This document shows positions 54,527 through 63,810 of a DNA stretch of 64,000 bases, in pieces; the stretch's first letter is position 1, and each line of letters opens with the position of its first letter. The notes under the pieces were generated by a model. The model was given only the letters and a program-made list of their open reading frames with translations, did not search any database and was not told the origin of the DNA. The stretch is from SLRI01 sp964402505 (GTDB lineage: Bacteria; Pseudomonadota; Alphaproteobacteria; Geminicoccales; Geminicoccaceae): contig CAYOCP010000026.1 of the NCBI GenBank assembly GCA_964402505.1, positions 1 to 64,000 on the forward strand, read 5' to 3'. A program made the position numbers and the translations under genes.

Positions 54527-57048
54527 TCCCCGCCCGCCACGCCAATCTCATCGTGCTGGCCCTGGCGCTGGCGGCCCTGCCCTTCGTCCTCTTCGCCCTC
54601 GGCCTCACCTACGGCTCGGCGACCGACGTGGTGGTGCTGGCGCTCGCCGCCATGGCGCTCAACCTGCTGGTCGGCTACACCGGCCTCGTCTCCTTCGGGC
54701 ACGGCGCCTGGCTCGGCCTCGGCGCCTACGCCGCCGCGCTCTTCCAGCTCCATCTCTTCCCGGGGCAGATGCTGCTGCCGGCGGTCTTCGCCGTCGTTTT
54801 CGTCGGCCTCGTGGCGCTGCTTCTCGGCCCGCTCATCCTGCGTCGCCGGGGCGTCTACTTCTCGCTGATCACCCTGGCGCTGGCCGCCCTCGCCTTCGCC
54901 ATCGCCTATCGCTGGACCGCCCTCACCGGCGGCGAGAGCGGGCTCGGCGGCATCGTCCGCTCGTCCGTCCTCGGCATCGATCTCGACCGCAGCGATGCCG
55001 GCTACTACGCGCTCGTGGCGATCGTCGCCTTCATCGTCGCCCTCGTGCTCCAGCGCCTCGTGCGCTCGCCCCTCGGCACGGTGCTCGTCGCCATCCGCGA
55101 GAACGAGGAACGAACGCGCTTTCTCGGCTATCCGACGACCGCCTACAAGGTGATCTGCTTCACCGTCTCGGCCATGGTCACCGCCCTCGCCGGCGTGCTC
55201 TTCGTCTTCCACCATCGCTTCGCCTCCGCCGATCCGCTCGCCGTCTTCTTCTCGGGCGACCTTCTCGCCATGGTCATCATCGGCGGCATGCGCAGCTTCC
55301 TCGGCCCGGCGCTCGGCGCCCTCTTCTACGTGCTCTTCCGCGAGTTCCTGTCGATGTGGACGCCGGACTGGCTGCTCTATTTCGGCTTCCTCTTCGTCGC
55401 CTTCATCATGTTCTCGCCGGCCGGGCTGATGGGTGTCGCCGGCCGGCTGCTCGAGCCGTTCAGGCGCGAGCCCGCCGCCGCCGCCGCCATGGCCGGCCGG
55501 GCCGAGGCGGCCGACCGGCCCCTGCCCGCCTGCCTCGGCGGCGGCGACAAAGGCACGGGCCCGATCCTCGCGGTCGAGGGGATCGCGCGAAGCTTCGGCG
55601 CCATCCAGGCGGTGCGGGACGCCAGCTTCAGCGTCGACCGGCGCACGCTGCACGCCCTGATCGGCCCGAACGGCGCCGGCAAGACCACCGCCTTCAACGT
55701 CATCTCGGGCATGTTCCCGCCCGATCGCGGCAGGGTGCTCCTGGACGGTGAGCCGATAGAGGGCCTCGACCCCGATGCGGTCTGCCGGCGCGGCCTCGCC
55801 CGCTCCTTCCAGATCACCAACCTCTTCGCCGGCCTGAGTGTCGAGGAGAACCTCAGGCTCGGCGTGCAGGCCACCCACGCCGCCCGCTTCAGCCCGTGGC
55901 GCGACGCCCGGGGCATTGCCACGATCAACCGCGAAGCCGCCGACATCGCCGCCTTCCTCGGCGTCGAGGGCATGGAGAAGGCGGCCGCCGGCACGCTCTC
56001 CTATGGCGGCCAGCGCCTGGTCGACATGGGCCTCGCCCTCACCTCCAAGCCCCGGATGCTGCTGCTCGACGAGCCGCTCGCCGGCCTCGCCGCCACCGAG
56101 CGCGAGCGCATCGGCCGGCTGATCAAGCGCATCTCGGCCGATATCCCCGTGCTCCTGGTCGAGCACGATATCGACCGGGTGTTCGAGCTCGCCGACGCGG
56201 TGACGGTCATGAACAACGGCGAGGTCCTGATCGCGGGCACGGTCGAGGAGGTGCGCGGCGACCCGCGCGTGCAGGAGGTCTATATCGGCTCGGGAACGGC
56301 GGCCCTGGCCGGACGCGAGCTGGTCTCCGTGGCCGAGCCCGAGCTGCTGCTCGAGGCGCGCGGCATCAACACCTACTACGGCAAGAGTCACGTGCTGACG
56401 GATGTCGACCTCGACGTGCACAAGGGCGAGATCGTGGCGCTGCTCGGCCGCAACGGCGCCGGCAAGTCGACCTTCCTCAAGACCCTGATCGGCATCGCCC
56501 CGCCGGCCGCCGGCAGGCTCGTCATGCAGGGCCAGGATCTGGCGGGGCTGCCCGCGGCCGAGCTCGCGAGGCGCGGCATCGGCTACGTGCCGCAGGAGCG
56601 CGCCCTCTTCCAGGGCATGAGCGTGCGCCACAACCTCGAGCTCGGCCGGCTCAAGCGTCGCACCGGCGCCGGCACGCACTGGACCGACGACGACATCCTC
56701 GCTTTCTTCCCGCGCCTGAAGGAGCGGCTCGACACCGCCGCCGACCGGCTCTCGGGCGGCGAGCAGCAGATGGTGGCGGTCGCCCGTGCCCTCGTCGGCG
56801 ATACCCGGATCCTGCTCCTGGACGAGCCCTTCGAAGGCCTCTCGCCGGCCGTGACCGAGGAGCTCTTCGACGTCTTCGACCGGCTCCGCCGCGAGGTCGC
56901 CATCCTGATCGTCGATCACAACCTTGATCTCGTCCTCAACCTCGCCGATCGGGCCTACGTGCTCGAGCGTGGCCAGGTCATCCACGAAGGCCCCTCCCGT
57001 CCCCTCGCCCACGACTACGAGTTGCGCCGCGACATCCTCTGGCTCTGA
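54523..57048 (+). CDS. Fused LivM permease - LivG ATPase - LivF ATPase
   Basis: An 841-aa polypeptide that combines three usually separate transporter subunits. Residues 1-315 are LivM (LNLLVGYTGLVSFGHGAWLG, REFLSMWTPDWLLYFGFLFV). After an Ala-rich linker, residues about 345-590 are LivG: Walker A GPNGAGKTT near 380, signature LSYGGQR, Walker B MLLLDEPLAGLA, VEHDIDRVFELAD. Residues about 610-841 are LivF: GRNGAGKST near 641, LSGGEQQMV, ILLLDEPFEGLS. All three parts look intact with no frameshift. LivG-LivF fusions are known; a triple fusion is unusual. Confidence 0.93.
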   Translation: MIPARHANLIVLALALAALPFVLFALGLTYGSATDVVVLALAAMALNLLVGYTGLVSFGHGAWLGLGAYAAALFQLHLFPGQMLLPAVFAVVFVGLVALLLGPLILRRRGVYFSLITLALAALAFAIAYRWTALTGGESGLGGIVRSSVLGIDLDRSDAGYYALVAIVAFIVALVLQRLVRSPLGTVLVAIRENEERTRFLGYPTTAYKVICFTVSAMVTALAGVLFVFHHRFASADPLAVFFSGDLLAMVIIGGMRSFLGPALGALFYVLFREFLSMWTPDWLLYFGFLFVAFIMFSPAGLMGVAGRLLEPFRREPAAAAAMAGRAEAADRPLPACLGGGDKGTGPILAVEGIARSFGAIQAVRDASFSVDRRTLHALIGPNGAGKTTAFNVISGMFPPDRGRVLLDGEPIEGLDPDAVCRRGLARSFQITNLFAGLSVEENLRLGVQATHAARFSPWRDARGIATINREAADIAAFLGVEGMEKAAAGTLSYGGQRLVDMGLALTSKPRMLLLDEPLAGLAATERERIGRLIKRISADIPVLLVEHDIDRVFELADAVTVMNNGEVLIAGTVEEVRGDPRVQEVYIGSGTAALAGRELVSVAEPELLLEARGINTYYGKSHVLTDVDLDVHKGEIVALLGRNGAGKSTFLKTLIGIAPPAAGRLVMQGQDLAGLPAAELARRGIGYVPQERALFQGMSVRHNLELGRLKRRTGAGTHWTDDDILAFFPRLKERLDTAADRLSGGEQQMVAVARALVGDTRILLLDEPFEGLSPAVTEELFDVFDRLRREVAILIVDHNLDLVLNLADRAYVLERGQVIHEGPSRPLAHDYELRRDILWL

Positions 57049-57052
57049 GGCA

Positions 57053-57073
57053 GGAGCGGGAAGGACCCGCTCC
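57053..57073 (+). terminator. Hairpin after the transporter operon
   Basis: GGAGCGGG (57053-57060) and CCCGCTCC (57066-57073) form an 8-bp perfect stem with loop AAGGA, five bases after the stop of the LivMGF gene. No T-run follows, as often in high-GC genomes. The remaining 57074-57198 gap shows no gene. Confidence 0.5.
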
Positions 57074-57198
57074 GCAAGCGCCCGGCGCCACATGTTTCGG
57101 CCCGAGCCGCTTGCCGATGCGGCACCCTCCGGCCGCAAGCCGATGAGAGGCCGGAACACCGCGAAGGGAGACACGACGAACACCTCTGGAGCGGGCTC

Positions 57199-58101
57199 CT
57201 ATGAGGGGAACCGGCTGAATTCCGTCGCGAGATGATCGATGAGTCCGCGCACGGCCGGCAGCAGCCCGCGCCGGGACGCGAACACGGCATGGACGATGCC
57301 GCTGCGTGGCCGCCAGTCGGGAAGCACGTCGATGAGCGTGCCCCGGGCGATATCCCTGTCGACCATCATGGTGGGAAGCTGCACCACGCCGAGCCCCGAA
57401 AGCGCGGCAAGCCGCATCTGGATCATGTCGTCGGTGACGAGGCGCGGATGATGCGTCACGGTCGCGGTCGCGCCGTTGGGGCCTTCCAGATGCCACTGGT
57501 GCTCGCGTTGCGGCGGCGCGAAGTCGATGCTCGGCAAGGCGGCGAGATCGGCTGCGACGAAGGGATGCGGCGAGCCGCTGACAAGACCGGGACTGACCAC
57601 CAGGCGTTGCGTGCTGAGCGCCAGCCTGCGCATGACGAGGTCGCTCTCCTCGAGCGGCGGGAACCGCACGCGAATCGCCATGTCGATGCCTTCGGCGATG
57701 ACGTCGACCCGGCGACTGGTGCTTTCGAGGTGAACCGTCACGCGCGGAAACGCCTTCATGAAACGGGCGATCATGTCGCCGACCTGGAAACAGAGCAGCG
57801 CCGGCGGGCAGCTCACCTTGACGATGCCATGCGGCTCGGCGCGTGAGCGCTCGATCACCTCCGCCGCCGCCTCGGCCTCCACCAGCATGGCGACACAGTG
57901 GCGGTGGTACTCCTGCCCGATCTCGGTCACGCTGAACCGCCGGGTCGAGCGCTGGATGAGGCGCACGCCGAGCCGGTCCTCCAGAAGCGCGACGCGGCGG
58001 CTGAGCCGCGACTTGGGCAGCCCGAGCGCGCGGGCGGCCGGCGCGAAGCCGCCGTGGTCCACCACCTGCACGTAGAAATAAAGGTCGTTGAGATCCTGCA
58101 T
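57199..58101 (-). CDS. LysR-family transcriptional regulator
   Basis: A 300-aa regulator. The N-terminal winged helix reads LNDLYFYVQVVDHGGFAPAARALGLPKSRLSRRVALLE, split over the first 45 residues. The effector domain follows (GIVKVSCPPALLCFQVGDMI, RVTVHLESTSRRVDVIAEGIDMAIRV). ATG 58101 (MQDLNDLYF) is preferred over one six codons upstream. It is divergent from the pirin gene with a 124-bp gap, the usual arrangement for LysR control of pirin and the isochorismatase-fold gene. Confidence 0.92.
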   Translation of the reverse strand: MQDLNDLYFYVQVVDHGGFAPAARALGLPKSRLSRRVALLEDRLGVRLIQRSTRRFSVTEIGQEYHRHCVAMLVEAEAAAEVIERSRAEPHGIVKVSCPPALLCFQVGDMIARFMKAFPRVTVHLESTSRRVDVIAEGIDMAIRVRFPPLEESDLVMRRLALSTQRLVVSPGLVSGSPHPFVAADLAALPSIDFAPPQREHQWHLEGPNGATATVTHHPRLVTDDMIQMRLAALSGLGVVQLPTMMVDRDIARGTLIDVLPDWRPRSGIVHAVFASRRGLLPAVRGLIDHLATEFSRFPS

Positions 58102-58225
58102 GACCCGATCGTTTACCAAATGGAACGATCAGGTCAAGAATCGCGGACTGGCGCAGTCATCGTCTCGCACGTAAATCCAATCCAGACACAGGGCCGCGGG
58201 AATCGGCCCGGAAAGGAGAAATGCC

Positions 58226-59155
58226 ATGAGAGAGGTTCTCGGCCTTTACAGCGCACCCCGGCCGCATTGGGTCGGCGACGGCTTCCCGGTTCGGACGCTC
58301 CTGTCGCACCAGAGTCAGGGCCGACACGTCAGTCCGTTCCTGCTGCTCGATTACGCTGGCCCCAAACGGTTCGAGCCGACCACGCATCGGCGCGGCGTCG
58401 GGCAGCATCCCCATCGCGGTTTCGAGACCGTGACCATCGTCTATGACGGCGAGGTGGAGCATCGCGATTCCACGGGTGCCGGCGGCGTCATCGGCCCCGG
58501 CGACGTGCAGTGGATGACGGCGGCGTCGGGGATTCTGCACGAGGAACACCACTCGCCGGCCTTCGCAGCGACAGGCGGGCGCTTCGAGATGGTGCAGCTC
58601 TGGGTCAATCTGCCGGCGAAGGACAAGATGTCGAAGCCGGGCTATCAGACCATTCCCGACAAGGACATCCCGGTGGTCGACCTGCCCGGCGGCGCCGGGA
58701 TCGTCCGCGTCATCGCCGGCGACCATGACGGCCGCAGCGGGCCGGCGCGCACCTTCCTGCCCATCGACATCTGGGACGTGCGGCTGGCATCCGGCAAGAC
58801 CGGCGTCTTCACGCTTGCGGAAGGTCGCACGCTCGCCGTCGTCGTGCTGGCCGGCACGATCGAGGTGAACGGCAGCCGGATCGCGCGGGAGGCGCAGACG
58901 GTGCTGCTCGACCGCAGCGGCGGGGGAATTGCCGTCGAGGCCAACAACGACGCCAAGCTTCTGATCCTCTCCGGCGAGCCCATCGACGAGCCGATCGTCG
59001 CGCACGGTCCCTTCGTCATGAACACCGAGGATGAGATCAGGCAGGCGATGCTCGACTTTCAGTCCGGCAGGCTCGGCACGCGCGCGCCTTGGACCTGCTC
59101 GACGGGCAAGGGGCCCGATCCCCGGGCGGGGCGGCCCCCTTCGCCATCACCCTGA
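58226..59155 (+). CDS. Pirin-family cupin protein
   Basis: A 309-aa bicupin. The metal site is complete: GQHPHRGFETVTIVYDGEVEH (two His) and SGILHEEHH (His and Glu). Bacterial pirins can act as quercetinases or bind enzymes; which applies here is unknown. GGAG precedes ATG 58226. It is followed after 33 bp by the isochorismatase-fold gene and probably regulated by the divergent LysR protein. Confidence 0.92.
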   Translation: MREVLGLYSAPRPHWVGDGFPVRTLLSHQSQGRHVSPFLLLDYAGPKRFEPTTHRRGVGQHPHRGFETVTIVYDGEVEHRDSTGAGGVIGPGDVQWMTAASGILHEEHHSPAFAATGGRFEMVQLWVNLPAKDKMSKPGYQTIPDKDIPVVDLPGGAGIVRVIAGDHDGRSGPARTFLPIDIWDVRLASGKTGVFTLAEGRTLAVVVLAGTIEVNGSRIAREAQTVLLDRSGGGIAVEANNDAKLLILSGEPIDEPIVAHGPFVMNTEDEIRQAMLDFQSGRLGTRAPWTCSTGKGPDPRAGRPPSPSP

Positions 59156-59188
59156 AGACCAACCCGGCACAAATGAAGGAGACCGATC

Positions 59189-59812
59189 ATGAACACGACC
59201 TATACCCGCCTCGACAGGAACGATGCCGCTTTGCTGCTCGTCGACCATCAGGCGGGGCTGCTCTCGCTGGTGCGCGACATCGAGCCGGACAAGTTCAAGA
59301 ACAACGTTTTGGCGCTCGCCGATCTCGCCCGTTACTTCGGACTGCCGACCGTGCTGACCACGAGCTTCGAGGACGGCCCCAACGGCCCGTTGGTGCCGGA
59401 GCTGAAGGAGACGTTTCCTGATGCCCCGTTCATCGCGCGGCCCGGCCAGATCAATGCCTGGGACAACGAGGAGTTCGTCGCCGTGGTCGAGGCCACGGGC
59501 AGGAAGCAGCTCGTCATCGCCGGCGTCGTCACCGAGGTCTGCGTCGCCTTCCCGGCCCTCTCGGCCATCGACGAGGGCTACGAGGTGTTCGTCGTCACCG
59601 ACGCGTCGGGCACGTTCAACGAGATCACGCGGCATTCCGCCTGGAGCCGCATGGAGCGGGCGGGCGCACAGCTCATGACATGGTTCGCGGTCGCCTGCGA
59701 GCTGCACCGCGACTGGCGAAACGATGTCGAGGGCCTGGGGGCGCTGCTCTCGAGCCACATCCCCGACTATCGCAACATCACCAGCTACACGACAATGACG
59801 GGCAACCGGTAA
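59189..59812 (+). CDS. Isochorismatase-fold hydrolase (YcaC-like)
   Basis: A 207-aa cysteine hydrolase fold. The catalytic Asp is in ALLLVDHQAGLLSLV, and the Cys in VIAGVVTEVCVAFPALSA. ARPGQINAWDNEEFV aligns with the YcaC group, where the usual Lys region differs from true isochorismatases. GGAG precedes ATG 59189. Substrate unknown; the pirin-YcaC pairing is common under LysR control. Confidence 0.88.
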   Translation: MNTTYTRLDRNDAALLLVDHQAGLLSLVRDIEPDKFKNNVLALADLARYFGLPTVLTTSFEDGPNGPLVPELKETFPDAPFIARPGQINAWDNEEFVAVVEATGRKQLVIAGVVTEVCVAFPALSAIDEGYEVFVVTDASGTFNEITRHSAWSRMERAGAQLMTWFAVACELHRDWRNDVEGLGALLSSHIPDYRNITSYTTMTGNR

Positions 59813-59823
59813 GCCCATCGAAA

Positions 59824-59851
59824 GGAAGGTCCCTCGGTCGAGGGACCTTCC
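59824..59851 (+). terminator. Strong hairpin after the isochorismatase-fold gene
   Basis: GGAAGGTCCCTCG (59824-59836) and CGAGGGACCTTCC (59839-59851) are exact reverse complements with a 2-nt apex, 11 bp after the stop at 59812. Likely rho-independent-like terminator without a T-run. Confidence 0.6.
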
Positions 59852-60004
59852 GCGGCCGCCCGCGGTGGCTTGGCCATCGGACGGAGCTATCGACCTTGCC
59901 ATTGACCGGCCCCGCCCGAAGGCCGCCCGATCCCACCGACGCCCAACCCGGGCGAAATGGCGGATGGGGTGGGACTGCGGTCCAACCTTCTCTGGGGCGC
60001 GGCG

Positions 60005-60841
60005 CGGACAGCAGGTGACGGTACGGGCTCCGCTGCTCGCATCCTTCGGCGTTACTAGCAGGCCGGTGCTGTCGATCGGCCAAAGCCGGTCCGGTGCCCA
60101 TCCGTCCTGCACCTGGGCGTCGACTTCTGCGCAGAAAAAACTGGAAGGCTCCAGGACGAAGTGGGCCGCCACAAGGCCGAACGGATTGAAGCCGTCGAGG
60201 CCGACCTCCGTTCGCCAGAACTCGACCCAGCCCGCCGCGTTCCGTGCAATCCAGTCACCGGCCGGGCCGGACGCGGCGAGCCGATCCAGATCGGCCGGCG
60301 TCAGCAGCACGTCGCGCGCGACCTCATAGGGGATCAGCGTCAGCGGAACGTCCGTCGAGAGAAGATAGCGGACCGCCGCCCGGTCCTTCCGGAAGTTGAG
60401 GTCGCTGAAGACTGGGCCGTGACCGAGGAGCAGACCGCGCCCCTTGCCCTCGCTCGGGTGAAAGAGATGGCCGGGACGGCGTCCCATCACTGTGGCCACC
60501 CGCCCGATCCTGTCGCTCAGCGCGGGGTCCTCCCGCAATGCTGCCGCGATGTTGGTCAATCGTCCAAGGGCAAGGATCGTGAGCGGCCCCTCCCGCAGCG
60601 CCTCGGCCAGAGAAGCGACCGCCCTTGCTTCGGCACCACCGACGGCGATCGGCCCGGCGGCTCCGCGCGCTATCTCTGGAAGGGGAATGTCGATTTCCGC
60701 GAGTTGACGGACCAGTTCCCGCGTCGTCCGGTCGGTCGGCGCCAGCTCGGCGTTGCCGAAGACGGTGGAAATGCCCGCGAGCACGGCCAGCAGGACCAAG
60801 GCGGCCTTGAACCCGATGCCGCTTCCACGGCGCCGCGCCAT
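60005..60841 (-). pseudogene. Nucleoside hydrolase, lacking the catalytic Asp cluster and a proper end
   Basis: The recognisable part reads ISTVFGNAELAPTDRTTREL, LTILALGRLTNIAAALRED, VATVMGRRPGHLF, SDLNFRKDRAAVRYLLS and GFNPFGLVAAHFVLEPSSF, as in inosine/uridine-type nucleoside hydrolases. The N-terminal DTDPGIDDAL metal-binding segment that should precede GISTVFGN is absent; an N-terminal helix joins it directly. At the other end similarity stops near 60005 but the frame stays open to 59147, antisense to the YcaC gene. An internal deletion plus a lost stop is the simplest reading. It lies 9 bp after the methyltransferase. Confidence 0.65.
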
Positions 60842-60850
60842 GCTCGAGCC

Positions 60851-61330
60851 TCAGCACACGCGCGCCAGCGTCCACACCGCGCCCGCGCCCTGCATGTTCT
60901 CGATCTGGCCAAAGCCTGCATCGCGAAGGCCGTCCTCCCAGCCCTCGGGCGTAAAGCCGATGCAGAGTACGCCGCCCGCGCGGAGCACGCGCCGGCCCTC
61001 GCGGAGTGCCACCGGGCGGTCGTGCCGGAGCTGCACGGAGTTCAGTGCAATGACGACCTCGTAGCTCGCGTCGCCGGCAGGAATGGCTTCGGCCTCTCCG
61101 CGGGAAACCTCGACGCGGCCAGCGCGGATCGCCTCGTCGTTGCGCCGGCGGGTCTGGCGCAACATGACCGGGGAAGGATCGACCCCGACCACGCGTCCCC
61201 GCGGCACCGCCTCGGCCAGGACGCCCAGCACCGCGCCGGGACCGCAGCCGACCTCCAGCATGTTCGCATCGTCGGCGAGGTCGAGCCAGGCGGTCAGCCA
61301 GCCACCGCACTCCGCCTTGCCGCGCACCAT
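60851..61330 (-). CDS. Class I SAM methyltransferase, possibly N-terminally truncated
   Basis: A 159-aa protein with the SAM loop NMLEVGCGPGAVLGVLAEAV, acidic strand VVGVDPSPVMLRQTRRR, EAIPAGDASYEVVIALNSVQ and VALREGRRVLRAGGVLCIGF. Relatives usually have about 40 more N-terminal residues. Upstream sequence contains matching-looking residues (RFRDKLLMPAA) in another frame, so a frameshift is possible. Substrate unknown. The 61331-61527 gap holds only this possible decayed 5' part. Confidence 0.65.
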   Translation of the reverse strand: MVRGKAECGGWLTAWLDLADDANMLEVGCGPGAVLGVLAEAVPRGRVVGVDPSPVMLRQTRRRNDEAIRAGRVEVSRGEAEAIPAGDASYEVVIALNSVQLRHDRPVALREGRRVLRAGGVLCIGFTPEGWEDGLRDAGFGQIENMQGAGAVWTLARVC

Positions 61331-61527
61331 GAGCCGCCGGCATCAGGAGTTTGTCGCGGAACCGCGAGAGGCGACCTCCCGCAGCGGTATCTTTCCGATC
61401 GCCCGGGACCATCGAACGCGCGGTCGTCCTGTTCTGTGGCTCGATGAGCTTCTGCCTGTTCACTATCGGTGCCGCGACCGCTAGGTTCTGCCGCCATCGT
61501 CGGAGGTGTCGTCGTCGCCTCTTCGGG

Positions 61528-62010
61528 TCATGTCGTTTCTGCTGCCGCCTTGATCGTTCCGACATCGATCTTGCCCATCTTCAACATCGCCTTGAAGGCC
61601 CGCTTCGCCGCATCCCGGTCGGAACCTGTCGTCACCTCGAGCAGGAGCCTCGGCGTGATCTGCCAGGAATGACCCCAGCGGTCCTTGCACCAGCCGCAAA
61701 CGCCTTCCTTGCCGCCGTTGCCGATGATCGCATTCCAGTAGCGATCGGTCTCTTCCTGGTCCTCGGTGATGACCATGAAGGAGACGGATTCGTTCGGCGT
61801 GAAGATCGGGCCGCCGTTGAGGCCGACGAACTTTCGGCCGAGCACGGTGAACTCCACCGTGAGCTCGTCGCCTTCTCGGGCGCCGGGACAGTCCGCCGGC
61901 GCGGCGTTGACGCGGTCGACGCAGCTGTTGGGGAAGGTCGCGGCGTAGAATGCTGCCGCTTTGCCGGCTTCGCCGTGGTCGAACCACAGGCAGGTCGCGA
62001 GATCGGTCAT
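61528..62010 (-). CDS. VOC-superfamily protein (PhnB-like)
   Basis: A 160-aa glyoxalase-fold protein. CLWFDHGEAGKAAAFYAATF, VEFTVLGRKFVGLNGGP, NESVSFMVITEDQEETDRYW, and GWCKDRWGHSWQITPRLL are typical of the PhnB/3-demethylubiquinone-like family. AGGAGG precedes ATG 62010, the best ribosome site in this end region. Looks intact. Activity not predictable. Confidence 0.85.
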   Translation of the reverse strand: MTDLATCLWFDHGEAGKAAAFYAATFPNSCVDRVNAAPADCPGAREGDELTVEFTVLGRKFVGLNGGPIFTPNESVSFMVITEDQEETDRYWNAIIGNGGKEGVCGWCKDRWGHSWQITPRLLLEVTTGSDRDAAKRAFKAMLKMGKIDVGTIKAAAETT

Positions 62011-62056
62011 GGGTCTTCCTCCTATTGATCTGGATGCAGGATCCGACGAGCGGCCC

Positions 62057-62593
62057 GTCGAAGGAGCCGGTCCGAAGCGGCCCGACTGGCCGATAGGTGT
62101 TTATCAGCACGCCCGAGGGCGCCGCTTTCGTGAGGACGAGCGCCGGTTCGCGCGGGCTGGCCGTGTTGGAGAAGAAATGCTTGCCCTTCCCCAGGATGAC
62201 CGGGAAGACCAGCCATAGGACCTCGTCGGCCAGTCCCGCCTCCAGCAGCACGGGCGTCAGCGACGAACTGCCCCAGAAGACCGGGCCGGGGCCGTCCTTC
62301 GCCTTGACGTCACGTATCCCCGCCACGAGGTCCGCGCCCAGATGCTCGACCGGACCCCGGGCGTGGCTGTCCGGCCGGTGGGTCGCGACGGATTTCATCG
62401 CGGCGTTCAGGCTGTCCGCCATCGGGCCGCTCTGCTTCGGCCAGTACCTGGCGAAGATGTCGTATGTGCGCCGCCCGAGAAGAAGGTGGAACCGCGCGCC
62501 CTGCGCCGCGTCTGTGGGCGAGGGCCATGGCCGAGACCCGCGCGTCGCGGGTCCCGGCGATGGACGAGAGCAGCCGGCGGGCGGCGAGATCAA
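62057..62593 (-). pseudogene. Dihydrofolate reductase-like (RibD C-terminal) protein, truncated both ends
   Basis: Recognisable from about 62491 to 62060: HLLLGRRTYDIFARYWPKQSG, VATHRPDSHARGPVEHLGAD, VFWGSSSLTPVLLEAGLADE, VILGKGKHFFSN and YRPVGPLRTGSF. The first ~60 residues of such proteins are absent; instead the frame starts with unrelated Pro/Ser-rich sequence abutting the 395-aa gene. The frame lacks a stop after GSF and runs into the VOC gene to 61481. The upstream loss coincides with the boundary of the orphan gene, suggesting truncation by insertion or deletion. Confidence 0.7.
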
Positions 62594-63777
62594 TCCTCGA
62601 AGAGCTGCAGGTCATCAACCAGGATCCCCCAGCGCCGAAGGTACTTCTCGCCGATCATCTGCTCGGCCGCGGTGCGATCCTTCAGATCGCAGCCATGCGG
62701 CCAGGTGATCGTCAGGGTCAGCGTGCGCCGCCTGTCACCTCCCGGGCGCCGGGCAAGCTTCACGGCGATCTTGGCCCGCGTGACGACGTACCCTTCGCTC
62801 AGGGGCGTGCGATCTCCGAACTTCTCTTCCGCCTTAGCCCAGATCGTTTCATCTGCGCGCGCGGGCTTCTCCAGCGTCACCCTGAAATCACTGTCGTCGA
62901 TCGGCATCAGGCGCAGCTCGCGCACCTCGACACCCTCAATCCCGTCCTCGGGGTCGACCGGGAAGTCGTACGGCGTCAGCAGCACGGAAAGGTCGTAGCA
63001 CCGCAGGGGCAGGCGGTTCTCCCTGAACTCGATGCCAAGGAGGTGCGTGACCGTCGCCTTCACGATCTCGCTCCGCGTCACCTTGTCGTTGGCGATCACC
63101 TCGATGCCACCTGTTGCGGGCTCATAGGTCACCGCGGCCTCGAACACGGGACGATAAGCCTGCCGCACGAGGGATCCCTTATCGTCGAAGCGCAGCAGAT
63201 CGTCGGGCCGTCCCTCGCGGTAGATCGTCACCTGCACGAGGTCGCATTCCTCACCCTCATGGGTCGTCCTCACCCGGTCGAAGATGTCGACATGGGCATG
63301 GGCGGCGCCCGAGAACTCCTTGATCGCGGAGACAAAGGCATGGCGGGCCGACGCGTCGCGTTGCACGACGCATCCGGCGTCGGTCATGTAGCCGGCCCAC
63401 ATCCGGCCGCGCCGGCGGTCCTCCGTGAAGCGAACCTCTTCGGCATGGCGGAACCGGTCCTGCGCGTTGAGGAACATCCAGAGCGACCGCGCGTGCGGGT
63501 TCGCGAGGCCGTCGAGGAAGGCGGGATCCTCGGCCACGCTGTAGATCGCGGCTTGCCCCGGCTCGTCGGACAGGGCATGGACGCGCTCTGCGTCATTGGA
63601 GATGCGGTCGCGCTGGACGCGGGACATCTTCTCGATGGCGCCGAGAAGCGGCCTGGACAGCGCGGCCTCCGGCACGCTCCAGTCGAACTCGGTGGGCAGG
63701 CCGATCTCCGGCCGGTCGAAGTATTCGCGCAGCGCCTCACCGGGCGTCTTGCGAAGGAAGGCGGAAAGAGCGGTCAT
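62590..63777 (-). CDS. Unrecognised 395-aa cytoplasmic protein
   Basis: I do not recognise this protein. It has no signal peptide or membrane segment and is rich in charged residues, with an N-terminal helical third (TALSAFLRKTPGEALREYFD, AIEKMSRVQRDRISNDAERV). A middle beta-rich third (ATGGIEVIANDKVTRSEIVK) and a C-terminal part (LTLTITWPHGCDLKDRTAAE) follow. A strong AAGGAG lies before ATG 63777. Behind it is an AT-rich region with nested palindromes, suggesting regulated expression. Codon use is less GC-rich than the core genes and it adjoins a truncated gene, both signs of acquisition. Confidence 0.7.
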   Translation of the reverse strand: MTALSAFLRKTPGEALREYFDRPEIGLPTEFDWSVPEAALSRPLLGAIEKMSRVQRDRISNDAERVHALSDEPGQAAIYSVAEDPAFLDGLANPHARSLWMFLNAQDRFRHAEEVRFTEDRRRGRMWAGYMTDAGCVVQRDASARHAFVSAIKEFSGAAHAHVDIFDRVRTTHEGEECDLVQVTIYREGRPDDLLRFDDKGSLVRQAYRPVFEAAVTYEPATGGIEVIANDKVTRSEIVKATVTHLLGIEFRENRLPLRCYDLSVLLTPYDFPVDPEDGIEGVEVRELRLMPIDDSDFRVTLEKPARADETIWAKAEEKFGDRTPLSEGYVVTRAKIAVKLARRPGGDRRRTLTLTITWPHGCDLKDRTAAEQMIGEKYLRRWGILVDDLQLFED

Positions 63778-63810
63778 GCTGGTCTCCTTTCGTGGTGCAT
63801 CCGCGGAGTG

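Noticed and set aside
60851..61330. Calling the methyltransferase a definite pseudogene
   Set aside because: The core SAM-binding domain is intact with an ATG start; only a possible N-terminal shortening is visible, which is not enough.
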